DNA of 24,898 nucleotides from Bacteroidales bacterium UBA6828. Lineage in GTDB: Bacteria; Bacteroidota; Bacteroidia; Bacteroidales; Paludibacteraceae. Shown piece after piece: positions 6,967 through 14,752 of this stretch. How positions within the stretch are numbered: the first letter of the stretch is position 1; the number at the start of each line of letters is the position of its first letter. The notes beneath the pieces are model-generated. The model ran no database searches, had not been told where the DNA came from, and worked only from the letters and a program-made list of their open reading frames with translations. Location of the stretch: positions 11,820-36,717 of the forward strand of contig DKEG01000028.1 in the NCBI GenBank assembly GCA_002452095.1, read 5' to 3'. The position numbers and the translations under genes are program-made.

Positions 6967-8301
6967 ATGCAATTCAATCAAACAGAAATCAAGGACATGC
7001 AGATGGTTCTTACGCTCACCGTTGAGCCGGCTGACTATCAAGAGGCAGTCCAAAAAGAACTGAAACAAATCCGCCAAAAGGCGAATATCCCGGGTTTCCG
7101 CCCCGGTATGGTGCCCGCAGGCTTAGTGAAGAAAATGTATGGCAAAGGGGTGCTGGCTGACGTACTAAACAAGGTAGTCGGCGAGCAACTGAGCAAGTAC
7201 ATCGAGGACAACAAACTGCAGGTTCTTGGCGACCCGCTGCCCAACAACGAGCAGACTCCCGAGATGGATCTGGAGAACCAGGACACGTTCACTTTCGCAT
7301 TCGACATCGCTGTCGCTCCTGAGTTCGACGCCAAACTCAACGGACACAACAAACTGACATACTACAACATCAAGGTTACCGATGAGATGGTTGACAAACA
7401 GGTGGCCTCGTATGCTGACCGCTTCGGCGAATATACCGAAACCGAGAACTATGTTCCGGGCGATGTACTCAAAGGCTTGATGACCGAGCAGAAAGAAGGC
7501 GGCATCGTTAAAGAGAACGCTATGCTCAGCCCCGAATATATGCAGAACAAGGAGCAGGCTAAACTCTTCGAGGGTGCAAAGAAAGGGGATGTCATCACAT
7601 TCAACCCGATGAAAGCGTATGGCAACGAGACCGAAGTGGCTTCGATGCTGGGTCTGAAGAAAGAGGATGTCAAGGATCTGAACTCGGACTTCACTTTCGA
7701 GATTCATACCATTTCGCACCACGCTCCTGCTGCTATCGACGGTGAGTTGTTTGCCAAGGTCTATGGCGAGAACAATATCAAAGACGAGGCGGATTTCCGT
7801 GCACACATCAAGGCGGAGATTGAGCAGAATATGGCAGAGGACAGCAAGTACAAATTCGGTTTGGACGCCAAGGCTGCCATTATGAAGAAGATGGAGAATG
7901 TGGCATTCCCCGAGGCGTTCCTCAAACGCTGGGTACTCGCTACCAACGAGAAGATGACCGCTGAGGAACTCGACAAAGAGTTCCCGAAAATGCTTGAGGA
8001 ACTCAAATGGCACTTGGCGAAAGACCAACTGATGAAAGAGTTCAAGATTGACGTGCAGAAAGAGGAAGTCGAGGCGTATGCCAAAGAGGTGGCACGTATG
8101 CAGTTTATGCAGTACGGCTTGATGCACATCGATGACCGGTACCTCACGAACTATGCACAGGAGATGCTCAAGCAGGAGAACCAACTCCGCGGTATCATCG
8201 AGCGTGTAGCCGAGAACAAGATCTTCGATGCCCTCAAAGGCGTGGTAAAACTCGAAGAGAAATCCATCTCTCAAGAGGATTTCGGCAAACTCTTCGCCTA
8301 A
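6967..8301 (+). CDS. tig: Trigger factor (ribosome-associated chaperone)
   Basis: 444 residues. Trigger factor binds the ribosome at the exit tunnel and shields nascent chains; many members also have peptidyl-prolyl isomerase activity. The N-terminal ribosome-binding domain shows the signature loop GFRPGMVP (43-50; the E. coli version is GFRKGKVP). The middle region (about 150-245) is the degenerate PPIase/FKBP-like part seen in Bacteroidota homologues, with KGDVITFNPMKAYGNETEV as its core. The rest is the long helical substrate-binding domain (DEADFRAHIKAEIEQNMAED onward). The A-rich leader contains AAACTAATAATAAA, a 14-mer also present in front of pgk. A hairpin terminator follows. The clpP/clpX genes often found next to tig in other bacteria are not here. 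Confidence 0.95.
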   Translation: MQFNQTEIKDMQMVLTLTVEPADYQEAVQKELKQIRQKANIPGFRPGMVPAGLVKKMYGKGVLADVLNKVVGEQLSKYIEDNKLQVLGDPLPNNEQTPEMDLENQDTFTFAFDIAVAPEFDAKLNGHNKLTYYNIKVTDEMVDKQVASYADRFGEYTETENYVPGDVLKGLMTEQKEGGIVKENAMLSPEYMQNKEQAKLFEGAKKGDVITFNPMKAYGNETEVASMLGLKKEDVKDLNSDFTFEIHTISHHAPAAIDGELFAKVYGENNIKDEADFRAHIKAEIEQNMAEDSKYKFGLDAKAAIMKKMENVAFPEAFLKRWVLATNEKMTAEELDKEFPKMLEELKWHLAKDQLMKEFKIDVQKEEVEAYAKEVARMQFMQYGLMHIDDRYLTNYAQEMLKQENQLRGIIERVAENKIFDALKGVVKLEEKSISQEDFGKLFA

Positions 8302-8327
8302 GCATAGCAGAATATAGGTTTTAATAT

Positions 8328-8360
8328 AAAAAGACTGCCATGGCAATGTGGCGGTCTTTT
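8328..8360 (+). terminator. Intrinsic terminator after tig
   Basis: The stem AAAAGACTGCC... pairs with ...GGCGGTCTTTT, with one G-T pair, and ends in a T tract. It lies 27 bp after the tig stop codon. Confidence 0.8.
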
Positions 8361-8417
8361 GTGTGTTTATCCGTAAACGCTATCGGGTAAAATAGCATAG
8401 GCAAAAAGCGGATAGAC

Positions 8418-8448
8418 TTGTGCATATAAGAAAAAAAGCGTAACTTTG
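8418..8448 (+). promoter_or_regulatory. Bacteroidota-type promoter for ddl
   Basis: TTG (8418-8420), 20 bp, TAACTTTG (8441-8448), then the ddl ATG at 8479. It is nearly identical to the typA promoter through the following CGGGCT. Confidence 0.75.
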
Positions 8449-8478
8449 CGGGCTGGAATATATAATTTGTGTAAAACA

Positions 8479-9480
8479 ATGAAACGCAATATCGCCATAG
8501 TGGCAGGCGGCGACAGTTCGGAACACGATGTGTCGCTCAGGAGTGCGGCAGGGCTGTACTCTTTTATGGACAAAGAACGCTACAACATCACCATCGTTAC
8601 CCTTCGCGGGAGCGACTGGCAGGCGGCTGTGGAGTGGAAATTGGAGAACGGGCAATGGCAGACCGTAGTTGCCGCCCCGATAGACAAGAATGACTTTTCG
8701 TTTACATACAACGGGCAGAAAACGCAACTCGAATATGCTTACATCACCATCCATGGTACACCGGGCGAAAACGGGCGTTTGCAGGGCTATCTCGATATGA
8801 TCGGTATTCCCTATTCATGCTGCGGGGTGCTGGCGGCTGCCGTAACGTTCAACAAATACACCTGCAACCACTATCTGCAGGATTTCGGTATTCGTATCTC
8901 GCCGAGCATTCTCCTGCGCAAGACAATGCCGCGTCCGACCGACGAAGAGATTGTAAGCAAAATCGGTTTGCCGTGCTTTGTAAAAAGCAATGTGGGGGGA
9001 TCGAGTTTCGGCTGCACCAAGGTGAAGACCATCGAGCAGATGACACCTGCCATAGAGCGGGCTTTCCAAGAGGGCGACGAGGTAATCTGCGAAGCATTTA
9101 TGAAGGGTACGGAGATAACCTGCGGCGTCTATAAGACCAAAAGCAAAGCCGTGGCATTCCCGATCACGGAGGTGGTTACCAAAAACGAGTTTTTCGACTA
9201 CGATGCCAAATACAAAGGACAGGTGGACGAGATTACCCCCGCGCGTATCCCTGACGAGGTGCGAGACCGTGTGCAGGCTTTGACCTTGCATATATACGAC
9301 ATCCTCGGCTGCCACGGAATTATCCGCACGGACTATATCCTGACCGAGGGTTGGACTATCAATTTGCTCGAAATCAACACCACGCCCGGTATGACCGCCA
9401 CATCGTTTATTCCGCAGCAGGTGCGTGCCGCCGGGCTTGACATCAAAGATGTCCTGACTGACATCATAGAGAATGTATAA
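8479..9480 (+). CDS. ddl: D-alanine--D-alanine ligase
   Basis: 333 residues. The enzyme joins two D-alanines with ATP for peptidoglycan precursor synthesis in the cytosol. The N-terminal family signature GGDSSEHDVS is at residues 10-19. The ATP-grasp core includes the glycine-rich loop VKSNVGGSSFGCTKV, then FFDYDAKYKGQVDEITPARI (substrate-closing region) and the metal-binding end RTDYILTEGWTINLLEINTTPGMT. An upstream in-frame TTG at 8446 would add 11 unlike residues and would start inside the promoter, so ATG 8479 is preferred. The stop codon overlaps a period-7 repeat that runs to the start of the prenyl synthetase gene. The two genes probably share a transcript; both feed cell-wall precursor or isoprenoid supply. 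Confidence 0.96.
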   Translation: MKRNIAIVAGGDSSEHDVSLRSAAGLYSFMDKERYNITIVTLRGSDWQAAVEWKLENGQWQTVVAAPIDKNDFSFTYNGQKTQLEYAYITIHGTPGENGRLQGYLDMIGIPYSCCGVLAAAVTFNKYTCNHYLQDFGIRISPSILLRKTMPRPTDEEIVSKIGLPCFVKSNVGGSSFGCTKVKTIEQMTPAIERAFQEGDEVICEAFMKGTEITCGVYKTKSKAVAFPITEVVTKNEFFDYDAKYKGQVDEITPARIPDEVRDRVQALTLHIYDILGCHGIIRTDYILTEGWTINLLEINTTPGMTATSFIPQQVRAAGLDIKDVLTDIIENV

Positions 9481-9502
9481 TGTACAATTCACCATGTACA
9501 AT
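9475..9502. repeat. Period-7 tandem array at the ddl / prenyl synthetase junction
   Basis: GTATAAT, GTACAAT, TCACCAT, GTACAAT start at 9475, 9482, 9489 and 9496. The array covers the ddl stop codon and reaches the first bases of the ATG at 9501. Confidence 0.75.
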
Positions 9503-10448
9503 GATTGATATTGAGAAAGCCATAGCCGCATTGGACTGGAAGCGGGAGCCGTACGGGTTGTACGAGCCGATTGAATATACCCTTGCTTCGGGGGGCAAAC
9601 GCCTGCGTCCGCAGTTGGTATTGCTGGCGGCGGAGATGTTCGGCGGTAAGGAAAAGGAGGTATTGCCCGCAGCGTTGGCGATAGAGGTGTTCCATAATTT
9701 TACGCTGCTGCACGATGACGTAATGGACAAGGCGGCAGTGCGCCGCGGACGACCGACGGTGCATGTGCGTTGGAATGACAATACCGCCATTCTTTCGGGC
9801 GACCAGATGGTGATTGAGGCATACAAACTGCTGAGCAACGTGCCTGCCGATCGTCTGCCGCAGACGCTGCGCCTCTTCAACAAGATGGCTACGGAGATTT
9901 GCGAGGGGCAGCAGTACGATATGGAGTTCGAGACCCGCGATCAGGTGTCTATAGAGGAATATATGCATATGATCCGCCTCAAGACCTCGGTGCTGCTGGC
10001 TACGGCATTGAAGATCGGAGCCTATATCGCAGGGGCGTCCGAGACACAGCAGCAAGCCCTGTACGAATACGGAATCAATATCGGCTTGGCGTTCCAAATA
10101 CAGGACGACATACTCGATGTCTATGGCAATCCTGAGACTTTCGGTAAAGCCATCGGTGGCGATATATGCTGCAACAAAAAGACTTATATGCTCCTGACTG
10201 CGATGCAGCGTGCGGACGAAGCCACTCGTGCTGAATTGGAACATTGGCTGCAGATACAGGACAAACCGGACGAAAAGATACGGGCGGTAACCGATATATA
10301 TACGCGTACGGGTGCACGTGAGGTGTGCGAGACGGTTATGCAACTGCATACCCACGAAGCCTTGTCGCAACTGGATGCCCTGCCGCAAAACGATGCCACG
10401 GAGCAATTACGCAAATTGGCGGAGAAACTTGCCATACGCAAAGTATAA
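9501..10448 (+). CDS. Polyprenyl synthetase (short-chain trans-isoprenyl diphosphate synthase)
   Basis: 315 residues. It condenses isopentenyl diphosphate with allylic diphosphates. Visible motifs: GGKRLRP (31-37), the first aspartate-rich motif DDVMD (72-76), the second DDILD (202-206), and KT (161-162) in the helix before the second motif. F67 sits five residues before the first Asp motif. An aromatic residue there usually restricts product length, so a C15-C20 product is more likely than a long quinone chain (inference). The ATG at 9480 is also in frame, but its seven extra residues are encoded by the period-7 repeat, so ATG 9501 is preferred. It follows ddl directly and is followed by a period-11 array. 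Confidence 0.92.
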   Translation: MIDIEKAIAALDWKREPYGLYEPIEYTLASGGKRLRPQLVLLAAEMFGGKEKEVLPAALAIEVFHNFTLLHDDVMDKAAVRRGRPTVHVRWNDNTAILSGDQMVIEAYKLLSNVPADRLPQTLRLFNKMATEICEGQQYDMEFETRDQVSIEEYMHMIRLKTSVLLATALKIGAYIAGASETQQQALYEYGINIGLAFQIQDDILDVYGNPETFGKAIGGDICCNKKTYMLLTAMQRADEATRAELEHWLQIQDKPDEKIRAVTDIYTRTGAREVCETVMQLHTHEALSQLDALPQNDATEQLRKLAEKLAIRKV

Positions 10449-10453
10449 CGGGC

Positions 10454-10486
10454 TATCCACCTTATATCCTCCTTATATCCACCTTA
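10454..10486. repeat. Period-11 tandem array, 3 units
   Basis: TATCCACCTTA, TATCCTCCTTA, TATCCACCTTA start at 10454, 10465 and 10476, between the prenyl synthetase stop and the next start. The reverse complement carries the GGATA/GGTGGAT core seen in other period-11 arrays of the window. Confidence 0.88.
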
Positions 10487-10520
10487 CTTTTATAAATAAA
10501 AATCGCTAAACTTTGATGCT

Positions 10521-11288
10521 ATGCCATACAGACGACTACCCAATACAGACCAGGCGCGATTGACAGCGTTGCAGACTGCCGTGCAGTGTGCCAGCGAAGC
10601 GGACTTTACGGAACAGGTACTGAAATACAAGACGTTGAGCGAGGCACAACGCTTCTTGATGCAGTTCGAGAATATGGTGATGCAATACCATGACAATTTC
10701 CAGTCGCGCGTGGCTGCCAACAAGAAATACCGCCATATGGTGCAGAATGCGCGGATGTATATCTCGCACTTTATCCAGGTGCTGAATATGTCGGTCATTC
10801 GCGGAGAGATCAAGCGGGAGCAGAAAGAGTTGTATGGTTTGGATCCGAACAATCATATCGTGCCTGACCTGAGTAGCGAAGAGGATCTGCTGGTATGGGG
10901 CGAGAATATCATCAACGGCGAGCAGAAGCGTACGCAGATGGGCGGTTTCCCTATATACAACCCCGCTATCAACAAGGTGAAAGTGCATTACGACATCTTC
11001 AAAGAGCACCAAATCAACCATACTATGCACAAGAAAACCACCACGCGTGTGGCGAGCGATATGGAGGAAATGCGCAAAAAAGCGGATGCACTGATTCTTG
11101 AGATTTGGAACCAGGTGGACGACTACTACAAAGACCTGCTGCCATACGACCGCTTGTGCCACTGCAAGAATTACGGACTTATTTACTACTATCGTCCGAC
11201 GGAGAAACATTTGTCGCCGGAAACAGACAAACGGTTGAAGCACGAGCAGGAGATACAGCCCACTATCCAATGGTCTCCAGAGGAGTAA
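10521..11288 (+). CDS. Conserved hypothetical protein
   Basis: 255 residues, soluble, no signal peptide and no membrane segment. I cannot assign a function. It begins MPYRRLPNTDQARLTALQTA and is helix-rich in the first half. Many aromatic and charged residues follow, including HYDIFKEHQINHTMHKKTTT, a CHC pair in DRLCHCKNYGLIYYYRPTEK, and the end EIQPTIQWSPEE. The character is that of an unannotated protein family shared by Bacteroidales. ATG at 10521 is the only sensible start and has no Shine-Dalgarno sequence. Its last 26 bp overlap the end of the convergent cyclo-ligase gene, an unusual tail-to-tail overlap that leaves no room for a separate terminator. It could belong to the ddl / prenyl synthetase transcript. 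Confidence 0.75.
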   Translation: MPYRRLPNTDQARLTALQTAVQCASEADFTEQVLKYKTLSEAQRFLMQFENMVMQYHDNFQSRVAANKKYRHMVQNARMYISHFIQVLNMSVIRGEIKREQKELYGLDPNNHIVPDLSSEEDLLVWGENIINGEQKRTQMGGFPIYNPAINKVKVHYDIFKEHQINHTMHKKTTTRVASDMEEMRKKADALILEIWNQVDDYYKDLLPYDRLCHCKNYGLIYYYRPTEKHLSPETDKRLKHEQEIQPTIQWSPEE

Positions 11289-11865
11289 TAACTCCGTCAA
11301 GCGGCTGGTCGCGCCATGTCTGCGGCAGGTTATGGTGCTTCAGTTGGAAGTCATAGGCAATACCTAACTTGCACGCTTTTTTGTGTTTTTTGAGAAAACG
11401 GTCGTAGTACCCGCCGCCGCGTCCTATACGGTGCCCCTTACGGTCGAAGACCACGCCCGGAACGAGGATAAGGTCAATCTTGCCGGTATAGGCAGGTGTC
11501 TGCGGTTCGGGGATATGGGCATAGCCCTGTTTGAGACACGCTTTACCCGTATAGGGACGAATCTCCATCGCTTTGCGGTGTGTTACAGGCAAAAGCATCG
11601 TCTTGCTGTCACAGTACTTGTCGAGCAACGGACGCAAGTCCACCTCGTTATGAATCGGATAGTAGAGCAGTACGGTACGGGCGTTGCGGAAAGCGGCAGA
11701 CTGCTCAATTTTTCCGACAACGACCTGCGAGTCGGCTGCGGCTTGCTCCGCGGGATAGACACGGCGTTTCTGCTCCACGATAGTGCGCAAAGCCTGTTGT
11801 TGCAGTCGTTTGGTACGCCACGGAAGGCTATTCTTCAAGTCATGTAGTTGCGATGCGAAAAGCAT
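11263..11865 (-). CDS. 5-formyltetrahydrofolate cyclo-ligase family protein
   Basis: 200 residues. The enzyme uses ATP to convert 5-formyl-THF to 5,10-methenyl-THF and so returns a stored folate to one-carbon metabolism. The basic N-terminal helix (LRTIVEQKRRVYPAEQ) is followed by LYYPIHNEVDLRPLL, the ligand-binding strand LILVPGVVFDRKGHR and the ATP-site signature GRGGGYYDRF (148-157). Length and motif order fit the family. The end reads QPLDGVITPLETIG, a standard C-terminal element. The first 15 or so residues (MLFASQLHDLKNSLP) are atypical, so translation might start somewhat later, but no better ATG is apparent. It is divergent from the DUF6242-like lipoprotein gene, with interleaved promoters between them. 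Confidence 0.92.
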   Translation of the reverse strand: MLFASQLHDLKNSLPWRTKRLQQQALRTIVEQKRRVYPAEQAAADSQVVVGKIEQSAAFRNARTVLLYYPIHNEVDLRPLLDKYCDSKTMLLPVTHRKAMEIRPYTGKACLKQGYAHIPEPQTPAYTGKIDLILVPGVVFDRKGHRIGRGGGYYDRFLKKHKKACKLGIAYDFQLKHHNLPQTWRDQPLDGVITPLETIG

Positions 11866-11919
11866 AGGTTATTGGGCTGATTCGGGCATACCGCAAAAGG
11901 AATGCCAATAAAAAGTGTG

Positions 11920-11951
11920 CAAAATTAGTACTTTATTTGCATATTTGCAAA
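11920..11951 (-). promoter_or_regulatory. Promoter for the cyclo-ligase gene
   Basis: On the minus strand, TTTG (11951-11948), a 20-bp spacer and TAATTTTG (11927-11920). It interleaves with the plus-strand promoter at 11936-11967. Confidence 0.65.
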
Positions 11952-11967
11952 AATGGCACTAATTTTG
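11936..11967 (+). promoter_or_regulatory. Promoter for the DUF6242-like lipoprotein gene
   Basis: TTTG (11936-11939), a 20-bp spacer, TAATTTTG (11960-11967); the ATG follows 16 bp later. Each of the two divergent promoters has its -33 box inside the other's spacer. Confidence 0.65.
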
Positions 11968-11983
11968 CCCTAAATTACAAGTT

Positions 11984-13312
11984 ATGAAACGTTTTTTACC
12001 CCTAATAGGGCTTATATTGATAGGATTGGTCGGGTGCAAAGACAAGACTTCCACCACGACGAAGTCGTCGGTGGCACAACTTACCGCTTTTAGTTTTACT
12101 GCAAACAGCAATTATCCCGGTTTGGCTGCCGCCTCTTTTAAGGTGGAGGAGCGTCTGGATACAGGGCTGGTGCAGAATCTCGATTCTATTATGTACGGCA
12201 CGCCGTTGGATTCGGTGGTGCCTAAGTTTACATTTGCAGCCACCCCCGGTTCGGCAATTATGCAGACGCCCGATACTACTATTATCTTGGGCGGCTCGGA
12301 TACGATTAACTTTGAGAAACAACCGCTGTATCTGACAGTGAAATCGCAGGACGGCAAGAATACGAAGGTGTATGAACTCCGTGCGTATGTGCATCAGGTC
12401 GATCCTGACCTGTACCATTGGGAGCAACTCTGTCCGCAGGTGCTGACCGACAACAGCGAGCAGCGCGTGGTATCGCTTGGAGAGAAGTTTGTGCTGATTG
12501 GCAACAACGGTTTCCGTACATCGGTTTATACCTCTTCCGACGGCGAAATATGGAGCAACCCACAGGCACCATCGGGGCTGCCAGACGGATGCCACGTGCG
12601 CCGTATTATATCGGATGGCAGCATGCTCTATTATGCCGACTCGCTGACGCTCTATACCTCTGCAGATGCCATTTCGTGGACGGCATCAGACTATACAGGC
12701 AGCGGTTTCCGCATCCGCAATATGCTGATGACATGGAACGACACGGTATGGGCAATAGTGGAGGATGATCACGGACCAGTGTTGGCGAATATGCGGGATG
12801 GTGAACTAAAAACCACCGCTTTGCGCCCGAAAAGCGATTTCCCCGTGAGTGATTTTGCCACGGTATGTTTTGAAAACGCTGCGGGACGTGCACGGGCAAT
12901 GGTACTCGGCGGGCGTGCCAAGAACGGTGCCGTACTCAACTCGCGTTGGAATATTGAGTTCTCTCCTGTAGTGGGCTATCGTATGCAGAACTTTTCCATA
13001 GACCGCCCTGCGTTTACCGATCTCACCGGCGCAAGCGTCATCTGGTACAACCACCAACTGCTGATGTTCGGCGGCGTGGATGCCGAGATGAAATATATCG
13101 GTCGGGATATACTGGTGAGCAACGACGAGGGACTCAATTGGACAGCCGCAGACAGCGCAAAGAATTGCCTGCCTGCTACCTATACTGCCCGCCAAAAACA
13201 GTCGGTGCTGGTACGCGACAATGCAATCTATGTCTTCGGCGGTGAGCAGCAAGACCGGACATTCAGCGATGTCTATCGCGGCAAACTCAACTCAATCGAT
13301 TGGAAAAACTAA
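11984..13312 (+). CDS. DUF6242-like lipoprotein with kelch-like C-terminal half
   Basis: 442 residues. The signal peptide ends in the lipobox LVGC with C18, so the protein is lipidated and probably sits on the outer membrane or cell surface. Residues about 30-135 form a beta-rich N-terminal domain typical of Bacteroidales lipoproteins (QLTAFSFTAN, FTFAATPGSAIM, YLTVKSQDGKNTKVYELRAY). From about 140 on there are beta-propeller-like repeats with kelch-type GG pairs (LLMFGGVDAEMKY, AIYVFGGEQQDRTFSDVYRG) and repeated bulky/Ser motifs (VYTSSDGEIWSN, LYTSADAISWTA). This layout matches my memory of the DUF6242 family; no activity is known for it. It has its own promoter. pgk follows after 76 bp with no terminator in between. 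Confidence 0.8.
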   Translation: MKRFLPLIGLILIGLVGCKDKTSTTTKSSVAQLTAFSFTANSNYPGLAAASFKVEERLDTGLVQNLDSIMYGTPLDSVVPKFTFAATPGSAIMQTPDTTIILGGSDTINFEKQPLYLTVKSQDGKNTKVYELRAYVHQVDPDLYHWEQLCPQVLTDNSEQRVVSLGEKFVLIGNNGFRTSVYTSSDGEIWSNPQAPSGLPDGCHVRRIISDGSMLYYADSLTLYTSADAISWTASDYTGSGFRIRNMLMTWNDTVWAIVEDDHGPVLANMRDGELKTTALRPKSDFPVSDFATVCFENAAGRARAMVLGGRAKNGAVLNSRWNIEFSPVVGYRMQNFSIDRPAFTDLTGASVIWYNHQLLMFGGVDAEMKYIGRDILVSNDEGLNWTAADSAKNCLPATYTARQKQSVLVRDNAIYVFGGEQQDRTFSDVYRGKLNSIDWKN

Positions 13313-13336
13313 AAACTATAAACTTCCCTACTTCTC

Positions 13337-13364
13337 TCAACTTTCAACTTTCAACTCTAAACTA
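13337..13364. repeat. Period-7 tandem array upstream of pgk
   Basis: TCAACTT, TCAACTT, TCAACTC, TAAACTA start at 13337, 13344, 13351 and 13358. The array runs into the A-rich leader and ends 24 bp before the pgk ATG. The same TCAACTY unit is used at 14703-14747. Confidence 0.82.
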
Positions 13365-13388
13365 ATAATAAACAAAACATATACAACT

Positions 13389-14639
13389 ATGACAATCAAC
13401 GATTACAATTTCGCCGGCAAGAAGGCGATTGTTCGTGTGGACTTCAATGTGCCACTCGATGAGAATGGTAAAATTACTGACGATACCCGTATTCGTGGTG
13501 CTCTGCCTACTCTCAAACACATCCTCAAACAAGGTGGCGCACTCATCATTATGAGCCACATGGGTAAGCCGAAAGGCAAAGTAAATATGAAATACAGTCT
13601 GAGCCAGATTGTGGATGCTGTCTCCGAGGCACTGGGCGTCAAGGTACAGTTCGCACCGGATTGCGCTAAGGCGAAAGCACAGGCTGATGCCCTCAAACCG
13701 GGCGAAGTGCTGATGCTCGAAAACCTCCGTTTCTACCCCGAAGAGGAGGGTAAACCCGTAGATATTGACAAGGAAGATCCTGCTTACGAGGCTGCCAAGG
13801 AAGAGATGAAAGCCCGTCAGAAAGAGTTTGCAAAGACTTTGGCATCGTATGCCGACTGCTATGTAAACGATGCTTTCGGTACCGCTCACCGCAAACACGC
13901 TTCTACCGCTGTCATCGCAGACTATTTCGATGCCGACAACAAGATGCTCGGTTACCTGATGGAGAAAGAGGTGGCTGCAGTCAACAATATCCTCCATAAT
14001 ATCAAACACCCCTTCACCGCTATTATGGGCGGTTCGAAAGTATCTACTAAGATCGGTATCATTGAGAACCTGATGGATAAAGTGGACAACCTGATCCTAT
14101 GCGGCGGTATGACCTATACTTTCGCCAAGGCACAAGGGGGTAAGATTGGCAACTCAATCTGTGAGGACGACAAACTTGATTTGGCTCTGGATATCATCGC
14201 ACAGGCAAAAGCAAAAGGTGTAAACCTTGTATTGGGTACGGACTCTGTGATTGCAGACAATTTCTCCAACGATGCCCACACCCGAGTATGCCCGAGCAAT
14301 GACATACCCGACGGCTGGGAGGGTATGGATGCCGGTCCCGAAAGCCGCAAGGCTTTTGCTGCCGCTATCAAAGGGGCGAAAACTATTCTGTGGAACGGTC
14401 CTGCAGGCGTATTCGAGTTTGATAACTTCACCGCAGGGTCGCGTGCTATCGCCGAGGCCATTGCCGAGGCTACCGACGAGGGTGCTTACTCGCTCATCGG
14501 TGGTGGCGACAGCGTGGCTTGCATCAACAAGTTCGGGCTTGCTGACCGCGTAAGTTACATCTCTACGGGTGGTGGTGCTCTTCTTGAGGCTATCGAGGGA
14601 AAAGTGCTCCCCGGCGTAGCAGCCATCAAAGGCGAATAA
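13389..14639 (+). CDS. pgk: Phosphoglycerate kinase
   Basis: 416 residues, the normal length for a bacterial enzyme. It interconverts 1,3-bisphosphoglycerate + ADP and 3-phosphoglycerate + ATP in glycolysis. Visible signatures: VRVDFNVPLD (15-24), SHMGKPKG (56-63), the hinge region MGGSKVSTKI, the nucleotide-binding WNGPAGVFEF and the C-terminal GGGDSVACI. The frame is open upstream to 13221, but that stretch is out-of-frame coding sequence of the preceding lipoprotein plus repeat, so ATG 13389 is chosen. Its leader holds AAACTAATAATAAA (13359-13372), identical to a 14-mer before tig. That may be a shared feature of strongly translated genes here (inference). Confidence 0.97.
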   Translation: MTINDYNFAGKKAIVRVDFNVPLDENGKITDDTRIRGALPTLKHILKQGGALIIMSHMGKPKGKVNMKYSLSQIVDAVSEALGVKVQFAPDCAKAKAQADALKPGEVLMLENLRFYPEEEGKPVDIDKEDPAYEAAKEEMKARQKEFAKTLASYADCYVNDAFGTAHRKHASTAVIADYFDADNKMLGYLMEKEVAAVNNILHNIKHPFTAIMGGSKVSTKIGIIENLMDKVDNLILCGGMTYTFAKAQGGKIGNSICEDDKLDLALDIIAQAKAKGVNLVLGTDSVIADNFSNDAHTRVCPSNDIPDGWEGMDAGPESRKAFAAAIKGAKTILWNGPAGVFEFDNFTAGSRAIAEAIAEATDEGAYSLIGGGDSVACINKFGLADRVSYISTGGGALLEAIEGKVLPGVAAIKGE

Positions 14640-14647
14640 TTCGTATG

Positions 14648-14747
14648 GAGTTGAGTGTTGAGTGCTTAGAGTTGAGTATTTCGGTTCGGCTCTAAACTAC
14701 TTACAACTCTCAACTTCTCTCAACTCTCAACTTTCAACTCTCAACTA
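14648..14747. repeat. Oppositely oriented period-7 arrays forming an inverted repeat
   Basis: A G-rich array (GAGTTGA, GTGTTGA, GTGCTTA, GAGTTGA at 14648-14675) is followed by a C-rich array of the complementary type (TCAACTC/TCAACTT units at 14703-14747). The two can pair into a long imperfect hairpin between pgk and the DUF3127 gene. The second array ends 5 bp before the next ATG. Confidence 0.8.
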
Positions 14748-14752
14748 CAAAA

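Noticed and set aside
7165..8346. Long minus-strand open frames opposite tig, rpe, the di-heme gene and others
   Set aside because: They lie fully antisense to genes with strong family motifs and show no recognisable domains; they are by-products of codon bias.
13221..13388. N-terminal extension of PGK
   Set aside because: The stretch is the end of the lipoprotein gene in another frame plus intergenic repeat; the PGK family starts at MTINDYNF.
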